Assembly: GCA_034359265.1 (NCBI GenBank)
Contig: CP136895.1
Span: forward strand, 45,402,001-45,466,000
Direction: 5' to 3'
From: Canna indica
Taxonomy: Eukaryota > Streptophyta > Magnoliopsida > Zingiberales > Cannaceae
DNA: 64,000 bases
Shown in pieces: positions 1-10,144 of the stretch. Position 1 is the first letter of the stretch. Each line of letters opens with the position of its first letter. The notes below the pieces were generated by a model. It was not told the DNA's origin. It did not search any database and was given only the letters and a program-made list of their open reading frames with translations. The position numbers and the translations under genes were made by a program.

Positions 1-76
1 ATTGTAAAGTATATATTTTATTAAATATATCTCTACTATTTATACAATAATCTGATTATATGTCTATTCGACAGAT

Positions 77-1613
77 ATGTCTGGTCGTGGTTATCGTCGC
101 AGGAGAGCTTCGGAGTCTCCGATCGGTGAGACTCCTACACTTACTCATGCTGCTGATCCTCCTGTTGCTGATCCTCATGCCGATGATACTGCCAAGGCTA
201 GTACATCCAAACGCAGGCGGCCACGTGGGCCGAACAGGTGGCAGCCTCCACCAGCCACAGAGTCACGTAGATTTATTAGCGTGATTGGGGAGCGGTAATA
301 TATCATGAATTATGAATCATTACAAATTCATTATATCATAATATAATATTAAAATTTATTTTTGTTGTGTAGGTTCGAGCAAGAAGAAGTGTCGAGGAGC
401 ATTTCTTCTACTATTCGACGATACATGCACGGGGCATGGCCTACGTGGTCTCACGTGCCTAGCGAGCACGTCGACATGTTATGGCGCGAGTTTGAGGCAC
501 GTATTATTATTTTTTTTACATGCATGATGATTAATATTGGTACTGATATTATTATTTTGCAGGCTCGCTTTACATGGGCCGAGGACCAGAGGCCATTCAT
601 TTACGCTGCCTGGGAGGCTATTTCCCGTGCGAGGTACAACGTGCAGCTGGGGCAGGCTCGGTCCCAAGCGATGGCCCGAGCTGGGACCACTAACATCGCG
701 GAGACTCGGGGATACGGTCCCGATTGGATTACTTCGGATATATGGGACCAGCTCGTGGGAATATGATCGACGGATCGATGGCAGGAGGTTTCTCGGAATG
801 CGGCTAGAAATCGCATGTCGGGGTTAGCAGCGCGTCACACCGGCAGCTCTATTGCATTTGCAGTGCACGCGAACCGTATGGTAAGTATACCTTTTAATTA
901 TATATTTCATTTGTTACTATGTGTACTAATTAATGTATTTGTTTTGTAAATATAGACGACGGTGTCGGATGACGGGACTGTCCAGCGACCCTCCCCGATG
1001 GCGGTGTTTGAGCGGACTCACCGTCGAGCACATGGGACGGGGGAGTACATCGACAACCGCGCTGCATACATTATGGTAACTATATATTTGTTTAAATTAT
1101 TCATTATATATTTATAATTTAAGTTTTATTATAAATATTAAACAAAAAATCAAACTCGAGTAGGAGACCTACAGCCAGACGGTGGTGCAGCGCGAGGGCA
1201 CCCCCGAGGACTTTGACGCAGCAACGTGGGTCGAGGCCGCAGGTGGCTGGGACCATGGCCGCGTATATGGCTTTGCAGATAGTGGTCATGCGCGAGCCGT
1301 ACTAGGGCCACTTGGGGCACCGACCCCTTCGGTCGTTGGTGAGCGGCCGTCCACCTCTAGATCCAGTTATGATCATAGTAGCAGAATAAGGACTCTAGAG
1401 GACACGGTCGCGCGTCAGAGTGAGATGATGGAGCGCCATAGTCAGATGATGGCGGAGATGCATGCTATGCTACGCAACATGTCAGGTCATCCCGAAGCAG
1501 GCATCTCTTCGGCATCATCTCATCCATCATCCTCGAGTCAGTCCACGCCGGTGTACACTCAAGCACTCCAGACCCCGCCATATGATCCAGACCATCCTCC
1601 ATCGTCATCGTGA
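77..1613 (+). pseudogene. CACTA second ORF (TNP1-like, plant transposase Ptta/En/Spm family), one in-frame stop
   Basis: This is probably the DNA-binding accessory protein of the CACTA element. I model five exons: 77-294, 373-496, 563-880, 956-1075 and 1164-1613. They join in frame to 410 codons. The protein starts MSGRGYRRRR, then has a Pro/Arg-rich stretch, a core (SEHVDMLWREFEA, RFTWAEDQRPF, WQEVSRNAARNRM) typical of the Transposase_24 family, and a C-terminal coil rich in Met/Gln/Glu (MMERHSQMMAEMHAM) before a Ser-rich tail. The exon 2 donor appears to be GC rather than GT (GAG|GCACGT), and the other copy of the family has the same arrangement. Codon 764-766 is TGA where the other copy has TGG, so this copy is probably dead. 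The family assignment is from recognised motifs, not a search. Confidence 0.78.
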
Positions 1614-1878
1614 GATTTTTTTTATATTGACTTTGTTACTGAGATATTGGACTTGTTTAATTTATTTTTTTTGGATATTGATACTTCAATTTTGCATTTG
1701 AATAGTTTTTATACTATTGTGGATAATTATAAATATAAATATAATTGTTTTGATGTATATCTTGGTGTATTTGTGATGTGTGAATGAATGTGTGTATGAG
1801 TGTATGGCTGTGTGAGTTATCAGATAATGTATCAATGTATCAATGGAAATTTTAAGTTTTAAATTTTTTCATTACCAG

Positions 1879-2246
1879 GCTCACATCATCAGCAACGGCT
1901 TTCCCACGACCGTTCGTGGGAAAGTCGTTGCTAAAAGTGTATCGAAAGTTGTTGCTGATGACCTACAACAACGGCTTAGCGACGGGCTTTTACTAACGGC
2001 GTTGCTACGGGCTCACCGGCCATTGCTATTAATGTTATCAGCAACGGCTCCGCGTCCGTGGCAAAACCGTTGCTGATAATATTGTTAGTAACGGCCCGAG
2101 CGGCCGTTGCTGATCCGTTGCTAAGTTATCGGCAACACGATTTTCTGCCACGGCTCCATTGCAACGGCTCCAGCCATTGCTGATGAGTTTCAGCAACGGT
2201 TCAGCAACGGCATCAGCCGTTGCTGATGCCCATTTTTCTAGTAGTG
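1879..2246 (+). repeat. CACTA subterminal repeats and terminal inverted repeat
   Basis: Many direct and inverted copies of a CAGCAACGGC or GCCGTTGCTG unit are packed into about 370 bp before the CTAGTAGTG end. In En/Spm such arrays bind the element's own accessory protein. The same unit fills both ends of the element at 36002-59239. Confidence 0.8.
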
Positions 2247-3263
2247 AAATTTGGACAGTAAGTTTTAGACTTCATGTTTTAGATTTGGATCGGTGGAAAT
2301 TGCCTTTTGACGGTCGGATATGTCATTGTGATGAAAATACCGAAGCCTTGTACTTGATTTTCTTCTCTTGGATTTTGCTATGTCGAGTTTCGCCTAACCG
2401 AGCGATCGGGACACTATCTTGGGTTTGATCAGACTAAAATTTGGGGTGCATGTTTAAGACCCCTTGCTTCTGGATGGGAACGGTGGAGATCTGATTTGTA
2501 TATTTAGATTTTGGGATACACGAGAGGGAATGAGAAGGCATGGGAGGACTTACAGGAATTTGGCAGCGCAACCGGACTTCGTTGACGCGGGAGCGCGTAG
2601 GACCGTCTTCCTTTCCTATTTTCTTCTCCGGTGAGTGGTTGAACCTTGATGTGTAGGGTGAGGCCCTATGGCCAAACCATGTGATGAGATGTGGAATTGA
2701 GATTTTTCTTGTGCTTATTTCCGATTTGGATGTGTTCTTATGCTTGGATTTGTACGCTATGATAGCTTTCTTGTTTTCTTGGCGGATGTTTGGTTTTCTT
2801 GATGTTTAGGGGTCGGGCGATTATGTGAAAATAGGGGATAGGTCATGCCGAAATTTTTCCCAATTTATTTGGCCTCATTCTTGATTAGCTAGCAATTAGT
2901 ATGTGTTAAATCTAGGGAAGAGCATGTATAGGGGCGCCGGATGTAGGCTTGGTTTCCCTAAGTCCTTAGGGCCGGTCGCTTGGGGTTTTTCCCTTATTGT
3001 ATGGGTCAGCCGAATGAAGGAGAGCGGGAAAGAAACTTTAGAAAGGTTAAATTCCCAATTTTGAATTAACTCTAGGTAGATGTAATTCCTAGAAATTATG
3101 TGGAAAATAATGAAGGCAACTTCTATGGAGCCGGGCTCCATAATGATTTTTTTCGAAAATAATGGTTATGATAGGGTAGGGTTTATGGCCGACTACCCTA
3201 GGATTTTTATTTAAGTCACTAGGATCGGCCGAGTGGGGTAACCCGAGGCTTAGCCTTGGGTAG

Positions 3264-3895
3264 TAGGGGTGAGCAAAAGAAATCGGTTTTTCGGTTAACC
3301 GGAAAATCGGTCTGAAATCGAAAAAATCAGTTCGATTTCGGATTATATTTTTGTAAAATTCAGTTTTCGAATTCGGATTCGGTCCACAGTTTAAAAAGTC
3401 CATCGGTTTCGATTAACCGACCGGTTCAATATAATTTATTATTTTTTAATATAATATAATATAATATAATATATATAATAATGATTCATAAATTATAAAA
3501 AAAATTTAAAAATAACCAAATAAATTATAAATTATAAAAATTATAAAAATTATAAAAAATTGTGAAAATTATAAAAAATTATATAAATTATATAAATTAT
3601 TAATTTTTACATCACATTATCTTGGCTCAAGTGATTTCACTTTTTTTTCCTTTTTTCTCAATGGAGATTTGATATTTGTTTGGATTTTTCTCCATGTGTG
3701 ATTTGTATAATGTTACTATGTTTGTAGATTAAAAAAATTTATTAGTTGATCAAAAATTATCGGTTAACCGAACCGGAAAAATCGAAACCGAAGTTAATGA
3801 ATCAGTTTACGATTAATGATTTTAAAAAACTGAAGTTAATGGACCGGTTAATAAAATTGCTAATTGACCGATTAACTGGTCCATGCTCATCCCTA
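3264..3895. mobile_element. Non-autonomous hAT element with 8-bp target duplication
   Basis: The 632-bp element begins TAGGGGTGAGCA and ends TGCTCATCCCTA, an inverted pair typical of plant hAT elements. It is flanked by TTGGGTAG at 3256-3263 and again at 3896-3903, an exact 8-bp target duplication. Inside, copies of TCGGTTAACCGG and related palindromes lie near both ends, and the middle is very A+T-rich. There is no transposase, so it needs an autonomous partner. Confidence 0.92.
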
Positions 3896-4142
3896 TTGGG
3901 TAGTAATTATGTTTTGGTAAGATTACAATTGCTACGATGTAAATTCATGAGCTAGAGATTTTGTTTGTGATGGTTATACACAAATTGGAATTTTATACAC
4001 TTAGGCAAGGTCCTTATCAACGTATGCCGGAATATTTAGTAATGCTGAAATTATCTTGAAGTGCTGGAATTAAATTGTAATTGCTGGAATTTTTAATACA
4101 TATATTGTATTTATCATTTACAAGTTGTATTTAAATATTAGA

Positions 4143-4230
4143 TGTTGTAATTATCAATTACAATGATGTAATTATCAATTACAATGCTGTAATTATCAAT
4201 TGATGTTGTATTTATCAATTTATAAATGCT
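4143..4230. repeat. Short tandem repeat, about 21-bp unit
   Basis: Three to four imperfect head-to-tail copies of a unit like GTAATTATCAATTACAATG lie here, with weaker copies just upstream from about 4075. It is A+T-rich and partly palindromic, with no coding content. Confidence 0.7.
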
Positions 4231-4532
4231 AGTAGTACTCAACATAGGCATGGAAATTTATATCTTCATGATAGGGATGGTTGTTTGAGGTAGAATAGCC
4301 TAGCACATGCAGAAGTAGAAAATGTTCTCATGTGTGTAAGAAATTGTGAAACGAGATGATTGAGCCCGAGGGAGGGCTGGGTTGGGGGCGCATGCCTGAG
4401 ATTGAAAATGTTTAAAATGTGGAATAATTGTATGCATTGTATATTGAGATTATGTGTATTGTGATTGAGATGGCTGGACTGAGAAGCGTCTCTAGCTGGT
4501 ACAGCTATTGCGCGAGTCAGTGAGTGGTTGAC

Positions 4533-4632
4533 GGGTCTTGAGATTGCACTAGTGAGCCACGCTGGTGTTAGACCCGAGTGGCAGGAGTCTTGAGATTGCA
4601 TTAGTGGGTCATGCTGACATTAGCTAGACCCG
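4533..4632. repeat. Tandem duplication, about 50-bp unit
   Basis: Two adjacent diverged copies share GTCTTGAGATTGCA, then TAGTG, GTCA or GCCAC, and then AGACCCGA. It lies within the LTR-like sequence. Confidence 0.6.
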
Positions 4633-5655
4633 AATGGATTTGGGTTGGATGAGATATTTCCAACCCGGTTGGGCACCGAAAACTAGTTGGTCATCCTAGT
4701 TGAAGGGCCCAGGTGAATGGATTGCCATATTTAGATGTTAGGTGATCAACTTAGTTATTTTGTTGTGGTTATTGATGTTGTTATTGATTATATAGGCCAG
4801 ATTGGGCCAAGTAAATATATCATATTGTTAGGCCAGTGTAGCCGAGTGGTAAAAGTGAATCCCAGAACTTATGAATTGTATTGGTTGATTATATGCTTAT
4901 TATATATACTTGGGATTTAAGTGGAGGTTCGGTATGGTAGAGCCACTCACTGAGTTCCTCATGGACTCATGATTTTATTTATGTTATTTTGCAAAGTCTG
5001 ACCGGTGAGGTACGACTAGGTTGGCATGATGCAGCTGGAGGGAGCAAGCTCACACCGTTGATCTCGTAATAGGCTAGGTTGAGTCGTAGTCATGTAGAGA
5101 GTCACTTTATTTCTTACATTGGAGTTGTAGCTTTGTTTTTGAACATTTGGAGTCCGTAGTTCAACTTCGAAATTTCTTCATTTCATTTATAGTGGATTAG
5201 TAGTACTTTTATTCAGATTTATTGGTGTATCTGCATGGGTTGAGTATACATATGGTAGGCTTCATAGTACAGTCACGTATCTTGGTCGATCACGTGACCC
5301 TGTAATTCAGGGCGTGACAGATACATGCTCACGTTCATCGATAACTAATCCAGGAAGGTATGAGCCTATTTTATTAAAAATAAATATGATGTTTTCTCCA
5401 AATTTCAATCCTAAAAGGGAATACAATGATCAAGAAGCAAATCGGTAGACATGTTCAAACCCTAAGAACTGACAATAACTAGAATTATGCATGCAATGGA
5501 GAATTTAAAGACTTTTGCTCCAGAGAAGAGATCATACGACATCACACGATTTCCCATACACCTAAGCAAAATAGAGTAGCATAAAGGATGAACCACATCA
5601 TCATCGAGAGGGTACGATGTATACTTTCTAATGCTAATATTTTTAAAAGTTTTTA

Positions 5656-7290
5656 GGTAGAGGCTGCATCCAGCACTTTATACTTGATCAACCAATCTTC
5701 GTCCTTGTCGATCGAATTCAAGACGCCTGAAGAAAAGTGGACCAAGACGCCTAATTTTTATGATCACCTCAAAACTTTTGGGAGCACAATCTATGTTATG
5801 GTGAATGAATGAAAAATAGAATCTAGATCAAAGAAATGTATTTTCTTAGGATATCCTACCGGAGTAAAAGGCTATAAAGTGTGGTGTTTAATTGAATGTA
5901 AAGCCAAAGTCTATAGAGATGTAATATTTGATGAACAAGTACTCTTGAAGATGAAAAAGAATGACCAAGAGAAGGAGGATCACGATGAACCTACATCTCT
6001 ACCACCATAAGAAGAAACACCACCACAGCCTCCTACCTAAGAGTTCTAGTTTCCTACACCCGCGCTTCGACCAGTCCCATAGAAGCAAATGGCACTATTT
6101 CATCAGAACAAACCACTAAAGAACATGTTCGGGTCGATGAGGAATCACATCAAGTCGAGGAGGAGCACCATCAAGTTGAGAAAGAGCGTCCTTATTCCAT
6201 CGCCCTCAACCGACCTACGCGAGTATCATGTCTTAATCCTAGGTATGCAAATATAACCACACATGCTCTGTAGTGGCTAAAGAAACATTGTGCACCGAAG
6301 AACCTACCTCCTATAAAGAAGCCCTAAGTCGATCAGAATTAAAGAACTGGCATGAAGCTATGACAGAAGAATTCAAGTCCTTGCAGGAAAAACAAAACTT
6401 GGGAACTTGTGAAGCCTCCACCAAACAAGAAACATGTTGGGTGCAAGTGGACATGAAAGACTTTGGGGCTGCAAAGAAGATCCTTAGCATGGAGATTAAT
6501 TGTGACCACCAAGCCAAAAAGTTGTACCTAACACAAGAGACTTATGTGAAGAAGGTGGTGGAGCACTTTGGCATGCAACCATCAAAACCAGTTTGAACTC
6601 CTCTTGCCACTCACTTCAAGTTGTCAGGATTGCTATGCCCAAAAGATGAAAAAGAAAGACTAGTATGTCACAAGTAACTTATGCAAGCGATGTTGGCAAT
6701 TTGATGTACACCATGATTTGCACCCGCCCAGACATAGCACATGCAGTTAGTGTTGTGAGCTGATACATGTCGAATTTGGAAAAGACACATTGGGAGGCGA
6801 TTAAATGGATATTGCGCTACCTACAAGGTACTTATAAAACTATTCTCTTTTTTTGTGGAACACTAATGAGTCGTTTACAAGATGTTCAAACTTTGACTAT
6901 GTCGACAATCTTGATAAGATGAGATCCATCACCACCTACATCTTCACTATAAGTGGAACTGCAATAAGTTAGAAAGCTGGACTACAACACGTTGCAATTG
7001 AAGATGTGATTTAGCTCAGAAACCTTTTGAAGGAATTCACTTCTCGCAATATGGACATAAGTTTACACAATCAGAGTGCAATTCTTCTATCAAATGTACC
7101 ACGAAAGGACAAAGCACATGATGACAGGTTCTTTATACTTTGTCAGGGATATCATTTCTAAAGGAGAAATCAAGCTTCAAAAAATCGACACTACCCACAA
7201 TCTTACAGACATGCTAACTAAAGTTCTATCAATGGTCAAGTTTGACCACTACATGAATATGGTCAGTCTAATCCGAGGCACAAGTTAGCC
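5656..7290 (+). pseudogene. Ty1-copia pol remnant (integrase C-term, RT and RNase H fragments)
   Basis: In shifting frames one reads an integrase end (INQSSSLSIEFKTPEEKW, then KKCIFLGYPTGVKGYKVW), a reverse-transcriptase start (SYKEALSRSELKNWHEAM), a jump straight into the RT end (MKDFGAAKKILSMEI, YVKKVVEHFGMQ), and RNase H-region motifs (RPDIAHAVSVVS, WEAIKWILRYLQGTY). About 200 residues of the catalytic RT core are missing between 6410 and 6430. There are many stops. The order and motifs are those of Tork/TNT1-type copia polyproteins. It is a fossil with no function. Confidence 0.82.
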
Positions 7291-8169
7291 CTACGAGGTT
7301 TTTGGTAGAATACGAGAAAGTTACATCGGGCTCAAATCTCATCAAAGGAGAAAATTGTGAAGGTTGATTCAATTTAAACCCAATTCGAATTCAAAGCTGG
7401 GCCAAACATTACAAGGCTGAATCAAACAAAAAAAGGAAGAAATTTGTTGAAGCCTGCCCATTTGGGGCAAGGGAGCAGGCTATGCTGCTGGCACCTGCTT
7501 GCATCGCACGCAAGTCGCTAGATCGAGAAGTGTGTACGCTTTCCTTTACCTGGTTAATTTTGACCAGGTCAAAATAAGAGGCAGTTGTGGGTCCACTTCC
7601 TTCATCCAATCAGGATGCGAACATGGTAATCAATCTTTGTCTTCTTCTCCAAATCATTCCTCTGTTTTGAATAGAGGAAATTTTGCGCGAAGATTTGCGA
7701 AAATCTTTCCCGCCGAACAAGCTCCATCTGAACCCGATCAAAGTGTTGACCCCTTCTCCACCTTTCCGAAAGATTTGATCATCATCTTATCAAGATAATA
7801 GCATACCAATTTTCTCGGGAGAAATTGGACCGAGTAGCCACAATGCAACATATCTCGGCAAATCAATTTTTTTGGCTCCTCATCCTTAGCATCGAATTAA
7901 TCCCAGCTCCCTCATCCTTAATAGTAACGACTCTCGGCTCCCTCATTGTTAGCTGCGGATCAATAGGAAGAGAGTCGGTTCACAACTCCTATAAAAGGAA
8001 GCTCTCTCACTCATGTGGAGTGAATGGTCAGCCATCTTCATCCTCAAGTACAAAGAGAGGAGGAGCATTCAGACATCTTGCAGGCAATCTAGAAGAAGAA
8101 TTCAGTTGTGAGTGTTCTTTCAATAACATGCAGTATTTTTCATTTAAGCTTTATGTTTTCGGTTATTGT

Positions 8170-8345
8170 CACTACTGGAATAACGAGCATCAGCAACGGC
8201 TGGATCCGTTGCTACATCGTTGTTGAAGACCATCAGCAATGGCTGCTCCCGTTGCAACGCGGTCGTTGCAGAAGATTGCGTACCTAATAACTTAACAACA
8301 GATCTGCAACGGTCGTTCACGCCGTTGTTAATGATGTCTTGATTC
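8170..8345. mobile_element. CACTA-end fragment or small MITE inside the copia LTR
   Basis: It begins CACTACTGGAATAACGAG at 8170, nearly identical to the terminus at 36002, and continues with several CAGCAACGGC or CCGTTGCTAC units. LTR-like sequence resumes after about 8345. The right terminus is too degenerate for me to fix, and I cannot confirm a target duplication. Confidence 0.6.
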
Positions 8346-8704
8346 TTCTGCACTGGCTGAAATTTTCCTCCACTTAATTATAAAGATTAGTGTTATCTTC
8401 TCCTTATTGATGTAGGATCGGCACCCCGCCGAGTTTGAACCACATTAATTCTTGGTGTTCTGCTCTTTTTTGGAATTTTTCATTTTAGCAATTTTACTTT
8501 TGATGTTTTCGAATTTTGGATCCTTTGAGGAAGATCTCTTTTCTTCCTCACACAAATTATTAAATATTTTAAATGCCCTTGGACGTTACATAAATTAATT
8601 GCGTACGTAGATGATCTTATACACTTGACACTGAACTTAACAAGAGGCAAAGCACATAGATAGTAGAGGAGGCTGGGGGTTAAGTGTGGACAATGCAAAA
8701 CACA

Positions 8705-9053
8705 CACTACAACACAATTGACCTATAGAAACACAAAATTAGAAGACAAGTTAAAAATTTTTTTCTAAATCTTCACATTTAAAAACTAATAGACATAAAA
8801 TTTATTCCTAATTAGCCTCTAAAGATCTATAGAAACAGCAGCAACATAGTCACTTAATTGATTTGACTCTAAACTATAGAAATATCATCAACAGAATCAC
8901 TTAATTGATTTGACTCTAAAGTTATTTTTATAAATCTTTAGAGACTAATTAGGAATAAATTTGTGTCTATTAGTTTCTAAATGTGAAGATTTAAAAATAA
9001 AAATTTAATTTATCTCTAATTATGTGTCTCTATAGGTCAGTTGTGTTGTAGTG
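8705..9053. mobile_element. Foldback CACTA MITE with 3-bp target duplication
   Basis: The 349-bp element starts CACTACAACACAATTGACC and ends in its near-perfect inverted copy, GTTGTAGTG. ACA flanks both sides (8702-8704 and 9054-9056). The two arms pair over most of the length, so a transcript would form one long hairpin. The centre holds a direct repeat of ACTTAATTGATTTGACTC. There is no ORF. Confidence 0.88.
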
Positions 9054-9151
9054 ACAGTAGGCTCAGTACATTATCATATTTAGAGCCACATGAAGTATAT
9101 ATATCCTCCCAAGTGCACGCATTAGTTAACTTTGTTAATTATATTAGGGAA

Positions 9152-10144
9152 AATACCTAAATATAGCTTGTACTTTAGACTTTGTCTCAATTGTAGCTCG
9201 TACTTTAATTTGTCTCAATTGTGTACACGTACTAAGACATTTGTTCCAATTGTAGCATTCCGTCAAGACTCTGTCGGCCGCGCCGTTAACCTGACGATGT
9301 AGCATGCTAACATGTATTAAATAAATATTTTTTAATACCCACTTGCCACGTCATCAAAGTTGGATCATTATATTTTTTTTAATCTCAAACACCACGTCAT
9401 CCAGTCATATCTTTTTTTTCAAATGCCACATCACCAAGTCAACCCAACTTCTTTATACCCCACCCAACTCCTTCATCAACCCTAAATGGTGCTCGTCTCT
9501 CCACATCGTTGGTCACCGCATCCTTTGCCAGTCGCCAGACTCTCTCGTCGAAGCTAGTCGCCGAAGCATTGGTCACCGAAGGTTTTAATTCCACCCGCCG
9601 AAGGTTAGCCACTCTTGTTCCTTTTTTATATTCTAGGGCATAATCTATCCACATTCATTGTTGTGTTTTCCACCCGCCGACTTCAATCATATGGCATCAA
9701 GAGCAAGAACAGAGATTGAGGATGCATTTGTATCCTCAGGTTTTGCTAGGCCTAAGTGCTTTCATGAAATTGAAGCAAAGTTGTTAACTTCAAAAACTCG
9801 AAAAAATCCTCGAAGAAAATTTTGGAGATGTGGACATTGGCATATAAGGGTACTTACTTACTCACTTACCATTTTTTTTTGTAGATATTATGTATATTGT
9901 GGCATTTGGGATTAAAAAAAAAATTAATGATCCAACTTTGATGATGTGGCAAGTGGGTATTAAAAAATATTTATTTAATACACATCAGCATGCCACGTCG
10001 TTAGGTTAACGGCGCGGCTGACGGAGTCTTGATGGAATGTCACAATTGGAACAAATGTCTTAGTGCATGTACACAATTGAGACAAATTAAAGTATGGGCC
10101 ACAATTGAGACAAAGTCCAAAGTACAGATTATATTTAGATATTA
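9152..10144. mobile_element. Mutator-like element with long inverted ends and captured gene sequence
   Basis: A ~220-bp sequence at 9152-9370 recurs inverted at 9925-10144, with only scattered differences. It begins AATACCTAAATATAGC and includes TTGTCTCAATTGTAGC. Long terminal inverted repeats around non-transposase coding sequence are the hallmark of Pack-MULEs. The interior (9371-9924) includes a short plant-like coding exon with a splice donor. I could not find a clean 9-bp target duplication, so the superfamily is inferred from terminal length. Confidence 0.65.
9691..9849 (+). pseudogene. zf-GRF-like zinc-finger gene fragment inside the MULE
   Basis: The exon starts MASRARTEIEDAF and contains KCFHEIEAKLLTSKT followed by RKNPRRKFWRC, which resembles the GRF zinc finger (Cys-x-Cys, then T-S-x-T-x-K-N-P-x-R-x-F and Cys). 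The second Cys of the first pair is His here and the GRF triplet is altered. A donor-like AAGG|GTACTT closes it at 9849, and no following exon is seen before the inverted end. Plant genomes hold many such short zf-GRF genes. I infer it was captured by the MULE and probably does not fold a complete finger. Confidence 0.55.

Larger units (their letters stand above)
1..2246 (+). mobile_element. CACTA (En/Spm) element, 3' part only
   Basis: This is the 3' part of a CACTA DNA transposon; the tnp2 transposase end lies left of the window. It contains a five-exon second ORF (77-1613), an A+T-rich 3' stretch and a block of CAGCAACGGC-like subterminal repeats. It ends in TTTTTCTAGTAGTG at 2246, the reverse complement of a CACTACTAG terminus. 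The 3-bp target duplication cannot be tested because the left end is missing. The same family recurs at 36002-59239 on the opposite strand, and the two second ORFs align exon by exon. Not autonomous here, because the ORF has an in-frame stop and the transposase is absent. Confidence 0.85.
2247..5319 (+). repeat. Probable Ty3/Gypsy LTR-like sequence (no gene)
   Basis: No convincing coding exon is visible. The stretch ends in GGGCGTGACA at 5310-5319, a common end for chromovirus-type LTRs, and contains moderately G+C-rich, LTR-like sequence at 4330-5319. I cannot find the matching TG start, which may lie in or beyond the CACTA element. A hAT element interrupts it at 3264-3895. Read as an old solo or partial LTR; the class is uncertain. 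Confidence 0.35.
5656..8553 (+). mobile_element. Decayed Ty1-copia element, 3' half
   Basis: This remnant keeps the integrase C-terminal part, pieces of reverse transcriptase and RNase H, a purine-rich tract (CAAAGGAGAAAA near 7343-7354) and a probable 3' LTR from TGTGAAGG at 7356. The LTR end near 8553 is a guess from a weak inverted match. The LTR holds a TATA-like CTATAAAAG at 7990 and is interrupted by CACTA-end sequence at 8170. The 5' half is absent. Confidence 0.7.
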
